The position numbers and the translations under genes are program-made. The notes under the pieces were generated by a model that saw only the letters and a program-made list of their open reading frames with translations, had not been told where the DNA came from and did not search any database. From Phoronis pallida (taxonomy: Eukaryota > Phoronida > Phoronidae): a stretch of 12,524 bases of DNA. Numbering within the stretch: the first letter of the stretch is position 1; the number at the start of each line of letters is the position of its first letter. The stretch lies in the NCBI GenBank assembly GCA_028565715.1, contig JAOXYC010186356.1:1-12524 (forward strand), read 5' to 3'. Shown here in pieces: positions 7,401 through 12,524 of this stretch.

Positions 7401-9974
7401 AAACAAGAAGAGCGTTGTTGCAATTTTATTGTAGTAATTTGTTAGAGGGGACTTTTGAACATATTTTTGTTGTTGTTTTTAACCAACAAACACTCTGTTT
7501 GAGCAGAATCTTGTAATAATGTGGTATAGGTAAATTCAAGAATATATTTTGCATTTGGTATTCAAAATGTCTTATCTACCCTTAAAGCAAACACCCAAAG
7601 ATATCTTTAAATAGGTAGTAACACGTTATCAGAAGGTCAGAAGCCCTGTTTGGTACACAGAAGGGGAGGAATTGTTGATAATATTTTAACCTTCAAAGAC
7701 TTTTTTTATAATTTTGTGTTCAAGTAATGGATCTAAATAGGTTGATCACACATTTTAACTTAGAACAAAGTCAACAGATATTTAATTCTGCAGAAGAGAT
7801 TAATTTTGATTTAAATTTCTCAAAAAACTTTGAACTGCAGAAGTTTTTGACTGCATTTATAAAGTTCAAAATTATGTCAGTCTCTATTAAGCCAAGTTTT
7901 GGTCACTTTTTGAATGTAGCCTTTTTTGTAATGTTTGAATGGATAATTAGCGTATACAGTATTCTAAAATTATACTCACTGGTGCATAGGGTGGAGGGTT
8001 GCCTGAAAAAAAAAACACTTAAATTATTGATATTCGATAAAAAAGATACAAAGTATTTTCTAGCTATTTTGGGAAACTTGGAAGTAAATTGTTGTTGGGA
8101 ATTTGACTTCTTGTCCCAAAATTTTGGGTATACGGTTTCAGGGTATATAACAATTTCATGAACATAAAACAATTCCAATATTTATTTTATGTCACAGTTT
8201 CTAGTTTAAAGCTGATTTAGAACAGGTTGTTGTAATGGAAATTTGAGCACGTCCCAATTTGGCGAACAAATATTGATTTTTTTAAACCTTGTCCCAAAGT
8301 CGTGAAAACTATAAAAAAAATTCAAAATCATAAAATAATTTCAGTTACAAGTCCCAAAATGGCCGGGACCCCATAATGGCAAGAAAATACCCTATGGATC
8401 ATAAACTATGTACGGATAACAAAAATAGAACACAAAATCTACATACTTATCACTTTGATTATTGACGTGATTTGTCAAAAAACAGTAATATAGTGAGTTC
8501 GCACAACTTGACGTGAACGAAGATCCAATACGAACAACCTTTTGTGCAGATTGTGACTTGAATAATGGGAAAAACTTCACACTCTGAACAGAAATTGTGC
8601 ACATTTGATCTGACATCTTTTAACACATTAGAGAGTTTGCGCAACTCGATGTAAGTTTCACGTCGAGTTGCGCAAACTCTCTAATGTGTCAGCCTGACTG
8701 CAGGTTGTCACTGTCATAACTACTTTATTAGTAACCAAAAGTAAAGAATTCTCAATAAGATTTCTCTTCAAGTTCAAAACTTTTTGATCTGAATTAAGTC
8801 ACTGATTTGGACATTTAGAAAAAAAAATTAAAATGTTGAGACAGTTACTTGTGTTCAAATGCTAGAATTTTTAATGAGTTTAATCTGCAAAAGTTGCATA
8901 ATTTTTTGTTGCATAATGTTTGTTTATTACAATGTGTCACAACTACTTCAGATTGGGTAATTAATGACTGTTACAGTTTAACAATCAGGTGATTGGTCTG
9001 GGTGACATGGATGCAACAAGTAATGAGAAATTGCAAGTTAAATTTTTATTAATTATGTTCACACAGGTGACAAATATCAGAAATTTATAGCCAAATCTGG
9101 CAACACTATCATTTTGGACAAATCATGAAATTTTACAATTTTGTACAAAGGTAGGCTTACGCTTTCCAGAAAAACCCTCAATTTGAATGAACTTGCTGAA
9201 CTCTTAACAATTCCAAAATTGTTCAGACGCAGTTCTGCATAGAAAATTATTAAGTCAATGTTTTGTCGTACCCTGAGGTGGCTGCTGTTGGTAGTTGACG
9301 GGTGGTTGTGAAGGATATGTTTGTTGTTGAGACGGGTAACCCTGTTGTTGGCTAGGGTAACCACCTTGTCCTGAAATTAAATAGATACGATTTATAGGTG
9401 TTAAAAGGCACTTAATATCAACGATCAACATTGTCAACAAATAAAGTTTAAAGTTTCTTCTTCATCTAACACCAGGACACTGTCATTCAATTGTGTCCTA
9501 AAAGAAGCAATAGTTTTGCAGCTCTAGACAGTAAATGTTCTTCTTGTTGTTTCTCTCATGTGCAAACTACTAGAGAGAGATATACTATTTCAGTCACTGT
9601 CGATGGTGGAAAAAGGAATACGTTTAATTAACTTTGTCAACCTGGCATTCGTGCTGGCAATTCGAATCACGCATTTGCGTGTGCAATTTACTATTTAGGC
9701 CTGTGAAGGGTACACACGTTTTAACATATGTACAGTACCTTTAAAAGGCCAGCCACCAGTTCACCACTTTTGCTTAGCCTTTGGTATTGTAGGAGTCTGG
9801 AGGAATTCTTTTTGTATGTTATTGTACATAATCAGTGTTTGTCAGTCCTCTTTGTATTCGGTTGTATGTCAAAATTTAGGACGAAGGACATTTTTCGAAA
9901 ATTGGTGTTGTTAGTGGATATCATTTTGGTGACAACGATTCAAAATAGAACATACCTCCTTTCCCACTTGACAT
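4276..9974 (-). CDS. DAZAP2: DAZ-associated protein 2 (DAZAP2) orthologue, 5 coding exons, complete
   Basis: Five minus-strand exons (9974-9956, 9370-9272, 8002-7980, 5952-5782, 4404-4276) join with phases 1, 1, 0, 0 into 441 nt, encoding 146 residues and a TAA stop. Vertebrate DAZAP2 is 168 residues. The N-terminal half is Gln/Pro/Tyr-rich with YPSQ repeats, followed by a PPPY motif near residue 45. The C-terminal third matches the family closely: GGYEAGARFDVGATANIP, then PPPPGCAPNAAQMAA, then the end GDGGYTIW. No signal peptide, membrane segment or catalytic residues are visible. DAZAP2 is known as a small adaptor binding WW-domain and other partners, linked to stress granules, Wnt/TCF output and transcriptional stress responses; those roles are inferred by homology. 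All introns are GT-AG. The start at 9974 was chosen because MSSGKGGQ resembles the family N-terminus and has A at -3. An in-frame ATG at 10016 would add 14 residues. Identity is confident; exact N-terminus less so. Confidence 0.95.
4587..4750 (-). repeat. Left arm of long inverted repeat, intron 4
   Basis: Its reverse complement matches 4945-5110 at about 90% by eye over roughly 165 bp. Both copies share GCTGATCACAGAC, TCGTGAATACGAGAC and TTTTTAACCAACGCTGC. Both also have a similar open frame (CFIVM, ADHR, QFREYETLLK, RFLTNAAL), but no start context or known family supports a protein. Confidence 0.85.
4945..5110 (+). repeat. Right arm of long inverted repeat, intron 4
   Basis: This is the opposite-orientation copy of 4587-4750, separated from it by about 194 bp. 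At least four of the differences between arms are CpG versus TpG/CpA (for example GACGAC/GACAAC and GACGC/GACAC), which looks like methylation-driven decay. Confidence 0.85.
5782..5952 (-). CDS. DAZAP2: DAZAP2 coding exon 4
   Basis: This 171-nt exon (57 codons, phase 0 at both ends) has a tatttctag acceptor and a CCA|gtgagt donor. It encodes QMQPGQPGFQPYMNTQQ, a YYAQGMPPQY stretch, five Q, and the conserved TVQGGYEAGARFDVGATANIP. The last part aligns with vertebrate VEGGYDAGARFGAGATAGNIP. Apparent open reading beyond the donor is intron read-through. Confidence 0.95.
6001..6016 (+). repeat. 16-bp direct repeat, left copy
   Basis: TTTCTTGTTTTAAGTA, identical to 6276-6291. The spacing brackets the foldback hairpin. 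It could be a long target duplication or a repeat-internal duplication. Confidence 0.7.
6062..6279. repeat. Near-perfect long hairpin (foldback element), intron 3
   Basis: Arms at about 6062-6171 and 6181-6279 are separated by a 9-nt loop (6172-6180). The arms differ by only three base changes plus small insertions in the left arm near 6143-6160. Two of the substitutions are CpG/TpG or CpG/CpA pairs. The 16-mer TTTCTTGTTTTAAGTA occurs at 6001-6016 and again at 6276-6291, bracketing the hairpin with some overlap. I recognise no transposon family. Confidence 0.9.
6276..6291 (+). repeat. 16-bp direct repeat, right copy
   Basis: Identical to 6001-6016. Its first bases overlap the outer end of the right hairpin arm. 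Confidence 0.7.
6308..6476. mobile_element. MITE-like element with 20-bp terminal inverted repeats
   Basis: TAAAAAGAAAACAAGACTTT at 6308-6327 and its exact reverse complement at 6457-6476 delimit 169 bp with no coding capacity. If the outer TA at each end is the target duplication, the structure fits a Tc1/mariner-type MITE. Family assignment is a guess. Confidence 0.6.
6541..6840. repeat. Diverged long inverted repeat, intron 3
   Basis: The left arm 6541-6680 and the reverse complement of 6697-6840 share blocks such as TTGGTCCC(A/G)ATCTGGC, CAAATCAACTAGAAAT and ACTTGCATCTGAGT. Identity is about 75-80% by eye with several indels, and the spacer is about 16 bp. It is older than the neighbouring hairpin. 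A 9-bp stem (GGACAGCAT at 6824-6832, ATGCTGTCC at 6848-6856) caps its right end. Confidence 0.8.
6880..6990 (-). mobile_element. tRNA-derived SINE-like copy (antisense to window)
   Basis: On the minus strand, 6983-6913 folds as a cloverleaf of about 71 nt. The acceptor pairs AGCTGGT with ATCAGTT, the D-stem pairs ACTT with GAGT, the anticodon arm is TCTGA-CCGGCAA-TCAGG, and the T-arm CTGGG-TTCGATT-CCCAG is perfect. A non-T at position 33 and G·T pairs argue against a functional tRNA. A tail, CCAATGTTTCTGTCTTTTC, follows and is shared in part with the copies at 1074-1180 and 1535-1610. It lies in the transcribed orientation of DAZAP2 intron 3. Confidence 0.75.
7980..8002 (-). CDS. DAZAP2: DAZAP2 coding exon 3, 23-nt microexon carrying PPPY
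   Basis: The acceptor has a near-pure T tract ending ttcag, and the donor is CCA|gtgagt, a strong consensus. With the carried-over G it encodes GNPPPYAP, so the entire PPxY WW-domain-binding motif sits in this one exon. Entry is phase 1 and exit is phase 0. Only inclusion of this exon joins exon 2 (phase 1) to exon 4 (phase 0) in frame, which supports its reality despite its size. Confidence 0.88.
8003..9271 (-). other. DAZAP2 intron 2
   Basis: This 1269-bp GT-AG intron contains the foldback element at 8490-8689 and a loose cluster of GTCCCAA motifs at 8113-8360. The remaining part, 8690-9271, is AT-rich with nothing recognisable. Confidence 0.85.
8490..8689. mobile_element. Foldback MITE-like element with internal hairpin, intron 2
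   Basis: 8623-8652 and 8660-8689 are 30-nt arms matching with a single G·T-compatible difference around a 7-nt loop. A third, diverged copy of the core (8495-8517) in the same orientation as the left arm pairs with 8657-8679 at 20 of 23 positions. The stretch therefore looks like an element with outer terminal repeats and a duplicated inner one. The motif TTGCGCAAACTC is unusually GC- and CpG-rich for its surroundings. Confidence 0.65.
9272..9370 (-). CDS. DAZAP2: DAZAP2 coding exon 2 (YPSQ repeat region)
   Basis: This 99-nt exon lies between a ttaatttcag acceptor and a CAGG|gtacga donor, phase 1 at both ends. It encodes a low-complexity segment with three YPSQ units (GGYPSQQQ, GYPSQQQ, TYPSQPP), then VNYQQQPPQ. 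Synonymous codons differ between units, so the repeat is protein-level and old rather than a fresh DNA duplication. It corresponds to the QYPTQPTYPVQPP part of vertebrate DAZAP2. Because both ends are phase 1, skipping this exon alone would keep the frame. Confidence 0.92.
9371..9955 (-). other. DAZAP2 intron 1
   Basis: This 585-bp GT-AG intron holds one short inverted pair (AGGACAC at 9474-9480, GTGTCCT at 9493-9499). I see no exon or mobile element in it. Confidence 0.85.
9956..9974 (-). CDS. DAZAP2: DAZAP2 coding exon 1 (MSSGKG)
   Basis: Only 19 coding nt, ATG to a GGAG|gtatgt donor, ending in phase 1. The split Gly codon is completed by exon 2. An in-frame ATG lies 42 nt upstream at 10016-10014, with a TAG stop just before it. 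Confidence 0.88.
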
Positions 9975-10103
9975 AGTGCCTGAATTGTGTGTGTGCTTCT
10001 TGTTTGAGTTGCCCATCAAAGTATGACGCTAGCTCTCGTGATAACAGATTTACTTGTATTGGGCAATCTCTGTTTACTTTCGACTTATATCTTCCGTGTG
10101 TGT

Positions 10104-10113
10104 ATCACGTGAT
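10104..10113. promoter_or_regulatory. Palindromic E-box (TCACGTGA core)
   Basis: ATCACGTGAT is a perfect 10-bp palindrome matching the bHLH-Zip (USF/MITF/TFE3-type) consensus. It lies 88 bp upstream of the upper DAZAP2 ATG. Confidence 0.4.
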
Positions 10114-10128
10114 GTTAGCACAAACTGA

Positions 10129-10155
10129 TGACGTGTACGAAATTCTGGTGACGTT
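10129..10155. promoter_or_regulatory. Pair of CRE/ATF-type TGACGT sites
   Basis: TGACGT occurs at 10129 and 10149, exactly 20 bp apart and in the same orientation, so about two helical turns. The first reads TGATGACGTG and resembles ATF6/XBP1-type sites. Confidence 0.35.
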
Positions 10156-10260
10156 TTTAGTTATTTTTAGAATGAAATCTCGGGAGAGTTTTAGATAAAT
10201 TGCGAGAAAAACTTCAAAGTGGATGTACGGGAATCTAGACTTTTTATCCAACGTTTCAGT

Positions 10261-11069
10261 GATAAGTTGGGACAATAAACAGTTCGGAATATTGTGTAAG
10301 GTATTCAATAATGACTCTTTGTTGATTGTAGCCTGTCCTCATTTGAAATTTGTCTTCTGAATTGGAACAGGGAACGTGATACGCCAATTTCTTTCTCACA
10401 GGGTTCGCTTCTATTTCAAAGGAAATGCTCGAAGTCTGAACTCCAGACAAACAGTCTGACTCTTCGATACTTTTACTGGTTCACTATTGACCATTGTTTA
10501 CACGTTGAACTCATCTTGTAGCAAGCTTGTAGACGTTGCACACATGACTGAACATGTCCTTATATGGACTTGAAATCCAGCAGCCTTCAAATTCTAAATG
10601 TGTCTATTTTGAGCGGTGACTGGTCCACTGTCCACTGCCACTGCCACTAACTTGGCCAGTCATGATAGATTTGAATGACTTTAAAGTCATTGGCACTGTG
10701 ACATTGTGAAAATACTCATCACAATGCTGTAATATACTAGCCATCAGTCACGTTTGTACATGTGCATGGTCAAGGTAGAGCATCATTCATAATCATTTCT
10801 GGTTAAGAATTTCATTCAAAATTAATCCCAAAAAGTTTTTTCCTTATCATCTTTGAATAATACCAGAAATTCATGAAACTGTGGAACCTGAGCTTGTAAA
10901 CTTATTATTTCATTGATGTTTGTCATTTCAAAGTGAAAATTTAATAACTTGAACAAGATTAATTACAAGTACGGTTGATTGGCAGCCAATTTGCAGATCT
11001 GATTTAAAATGGGTTTTTGTGATAAATGTTCAAACTTATATTTTAATTGACTACATCTTACTTTTCCAG
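10261..11069 (+). other. CUL1 upstream sequence, possible leader intron
   Basis: A strong acceptor (ttacttttccag) ends at 11069, suggesting a non-coding CUL1 leader exon starting at 11070. A possible upstream donor is AAG|GTATTC at 10300/10301, which would make a leader exon within the candidate promoter and an intron of about 769 bp. Nothing else recognisable is present beyond the palindrome at 10674. Confidence 0.3.
10674..10691. repeat. 18-bp perfect palindrome
   Basis: AATGACTTTAAAGTCATT is its own reverse complement. It lies between the divergent genes, just beside a TGACTGG (10618-10624)/CCAGTCA inverted pair and a short CCACTG-type repeat (10624-10648). Confidence 0.7.
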
Positions 11070-11283
11070 ACTCACTGAGAATCCAACACAATCCATTAGA
11101 AGGAAGTGGATAAACAAATAAAGCATGAGTGTGGTGACCTGAAATAAAATAACTGATGCCATTCACCTGCGACCCTGATCTGTTAAACCTGTTGCCCCGT
11201 AACAGCCAGTTTTCTCAAGGGAAATTAAGCTGATACATAATCTGGTGGTTTAAAACACTGGTCATAAAATTCAAATTGAAAAA
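11070..11283 (+). other. CUL1: Probable CUL1 5' leader
   Basis: The sequence lies between the candidate acceptor and the CUL1 ATG. It contains two out-of-frame upstream ORFs: 11125-11142 (5 codons) and 11156-11233 (25 codons). An in-frame TAA at 11251-11253 shows that the main frame cannot start earlier. Confidence 0.4.
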
Positions 11284-11459
11284 ATGTCCACTCCAGGACC
11301 GTCGAAGTCTCAAAATCCTCACGGATTGAGGCAAATTGAACTTGATCAGATATGGGACGATCTGAGACTGGGAATCGAGGACACATACCAGAAAATGGAC
11401 TCGGATGAAAATCCACATAAACAGACCATGTCTAAACCAAGATATATCCAGCTGTACAC
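11284..11459 (+). CDS. CUL1: CUL1 coding exon 1
   Basis: 58 codons plus 2 nt, ending TACAC|gtatcc. Open reading continues past the donor, but the family match stops exactly there (QLYT) and resumes with HVYNYCTS in exon 2. The donor is a modest consensus. Confidence 0.95.
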
Positions 11460-12524
11460 GTATCCTTCACATTTAATTTGTCGCCAGGATTTCCAAACTA
11501 ATGGGGCTCTTTTTAAAAACCCAATTATGTTCACTCTCACAAAGAGAACTTTCCCATTAGACTGTCTTGCTTTGCTTTGTGGTTGGTTAACTTAATGCAG
11601 TCACTGACTTGATTTCCTGTGTGATTGTTTACTTTTTTACCCACGGATTTGTCAAGCATAGCAGTTAAAGCACTAATTGATTCAAACAAAATGAAAAGTA
11701 CTAATAACTATATGGTGTTGGTGATTCTCCTGTTAAAAAATATTGCTTTCAATGAGCAACGTAGAAAAAAGTCAAGTAGTCAAGGGGTTCAATTCAACTC
11801 TTTCAATGCAAAGTTATTTTTAGAATCGTACTTGCACGTGCCGAATTAATGGCGGAGAAATCTTCTGAAATAGGGTCATTTGTACAGTTGAAACCCACAA
11901 ATTTTATGTTTTCATTCTTTCGGAAATCCTTTCATTTTAAATCACTAACCTTATCTGACATTTCAAAGTCAAATTCCGAGTCTGAATCGTTTGAAATTTT
12001 TGTGAAATCATTGTTGAAAGAAGACTATCTTTCAAATTTCTCCAAAGTCGCTAAAAAATCACAGAATTTTATGCTTTTTTCGCAAGTGGTCACCAATGTC
12101 GTAAATGGTGTTAAGCGCACCCTCGTGCCGGCTCTAGAAATCAATTTACAATCTATGAGCGATTCATTGCAAATTTCGCCTTAAGGCATTGGCAGTGAAA
12201 GCGTTAACTTAAAAGAGTTAAAACATGCTCAAATATCCGTTCTATTCAAGTTTACTTTTTAAGAAATCCTGAAAAATTGTTACATAATATCTTATTCTCA
12301 GTTGTTTGTTCTTTTATCAGCTTTGAACTTCCTTAAACCTATGTCAGACATGTCTATAACTACTGTACCAGTGTTCACCACAGCGGGCAGAACCAAGCTC
12401 GTGGACCCTCGTCAAAATCAAAGAAAGGTCATCCACCGAGTGGAGCACAGTTTGTTGGTCTGGAACTGTACAAGCGCCTTAAAGACTTCTTAAAGAATTA
12501 CCTAGTAAACTTGCTAAAGGTTGG
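11284..12524 (+). CDS. CUL1: Cullin-1 (CUL1), first two coding exons, 3' part outside window
   Basis: Exon 1 (11284-11459) and exon 2 (12348 onward) splice at phase 2 to give about 116 N-terminal residues of a protein that is 776 residues in human. Matches to human CUL1 include [49 protein letters not shown], and [23 protein letters not shown]1 scaffolds SCF E3 ubiquitin ligases: this N-terminal cullin repeat binds SKP1/F-box modules, while the absent C-terminus binds RBX1 and carries the neddylation lysine. The start ATG has A at -3 and an in-frame stop 31-33 nt upstream. An insertion of about nine residues (around [10 protein letters not shown]) interrupts the alignment before QTMSKPRY. The SQNPHGL N-terminus favours CUL1 over other cullins. 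Confidence 0.97.
11460..12347 (+). other. CUL1 intron after coding exon 1
   Basis: This 888-bp GT-AG intron contains two abutting plus-strand open frames (11625-11849 and 11849-12184, joined as TAATG). They have no recognisable domain. I regard them as probably non-coding, or at most a decayed element. Confidence 0.8.
12348..12524 (+). CDS. CUL1: CUL1 coding exon 2 (partial or just complete)
   Basis: The acceptor tatgtcag|ACATGTC restores Thr-His-Val-Tyr across the junction. The alternative upstream AG at 12320 would bring a stop codon into frame. The family match continues to NLLK at 12519. The last bases read AAG|GTTGG, which may be a splice donor at 12520 or further coding sequence (human continues DGED). 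The window ends too soon to tell. Confidence 0.95.

Larger units (their letters stand above)
5953..7979 (-). other. DAZAP2 intron 3, repeat-rich
   Basis: At 2027 bp this is the longest intron. It holds, in order of coordinate, a long hairpin (6062-6279), a TIR element (6308-6476), a diverged inverted repeat (6541-6840) and an antisense SINE-like copy (6880-6990). The part from 7000 to 7979 is AT-rich with no recognisable element. A long plus-strand open frame at 7727-8161 crosses the microexon antisense and has no family resemblance. Confidence 0.85.
10080..10260. promoter_or_regulatory. Candidate divergent promoter of DAZAP2 and CUL1
   Basis: This patch has about ten CpGs in 180 bp within otherwise CpG-poor sequence. 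It contains the palindrome ATCACGTGAT (10104-10113), TGACGTG (10129-10135) and TGACGTT (10149-10155). It lies about 60-240 bp upstream of the DAZAP2 start sites and on the CUL1-upstream side. E-box and CRE half-sites are common in housekeeping promoters. The transcription start positions are not visible. Confidence 0.5.

Noticed and set aside
7727-8161. 144-codon plus-strand open frame
   Set aside because: It is AT-driven low-complexity sequence with no family resemblance. It runs antisense across the DAZAP2 microexon, and one frame of this length in AT-rich DNA is not strong evidence.
11460-11595. Continuation of the CUL1 exon 1 open frame
   Set aside because: The residues after QLYT do not match cullins, whereas splicing to 12348 gives [10 protein letters not shown].
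11849-12184. 111-codon open frame inside the CUL1 intron, starting ATGGCGGAG
   Set aside because: It has a serine-rich composition but no recognised domain, and about one such frame is expected by chance in a window this size. The overlap with the previous frame (TAATG) is mildly suggestive of a decayed element but not enough to call a gene.
12321-12347. Alternative upstream acceptor for CUL1 exon 2 at 12320
   Set aside because: Using it brings a stop codon into the CUL1 frame; the AG at 12347 restores the family sequence exactly.

Overview
The window is eukaryotic nuclear DNA, AT-rich, with GT-AG introns, small exons and many short non-autonomous repeats. The two recognisable genes resemble their vertebrate orthologues but not closely. 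With the intron sizes (0.6-2.0 kb) and tRNA-headed SINEs, this suggests a marine invertebrate, perhaps a lophotrochozoan such as a mollusc; that guess is low confidence. No bacterial-type genes, rRNA, CRISPR or intact tRNA genes were seen.

Two genes lie head to head. On the minus strand, five coding exons between 9974 and 4276 splice with continuous phase into a 146-residue DAZAP2 (DAZ-associated protein 2) orthologue. It has a Gln/Pro/Tyr-rich N-terminal part, a PPPY WW-binding motif carried by a 23-nt microexon, and the conserved C-terminal block ending GDGGYTIW. On the plus strand, from 11284 to the window end, are the first two coding exons of cullin-1 (CUL1), the scaffold of SCF ubiquitin ligases; the rest of that gene lies beyond the window. 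The roughly 1.3 kb between the two start codons has a locally CpG-richer patch at about 10080-10260 with a TCACGTGA palindrome and two TGACGT sites 20 bp apart, a plausible shared divergent promoter. A possible non-coding CUL1 leader exon boundary is visible at 11069/11070.

Region by region: 1-3220 is apparently non-genic, with a hairpin MITE-like element (846-932), two tRNA-derived SINE-like copies (about 1074-1180 and 1535-1610) and a G-run cluster (1715-1736). 3225-4275 is the inferred DAZAP2 3' UTR. 4276-9974 is the DAZAP2 gene, whose introns are loaded with inverted repeats: 4587-5110, 6062-6279, 6308-6476, 6541-6840, a SINE at 6880-6990, and 8490-8689. 9975-11283 is the divergent intergenic and leader region. 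11284-12524 is CUL1.

The two genes may share regulation, and both products relate to ubiquitin signalling: CUL1 as an SCF core subunit, DAZAP2 as a PPxY adaptor reported to bind WW-domain proteins. Any functional link between them here is inference. I found no clear new biological system. The most unusual features are the microexon that carries the whole PPPY motif, the in-frame upstream start giving a possible MGNS-type DAZAP2 N-terminus, an insertion of about nine residues in the CUL1 N-terminal region, and three long inverted repeats within DAZAP2 introns that should form dsRNA in the pre-mRNA.
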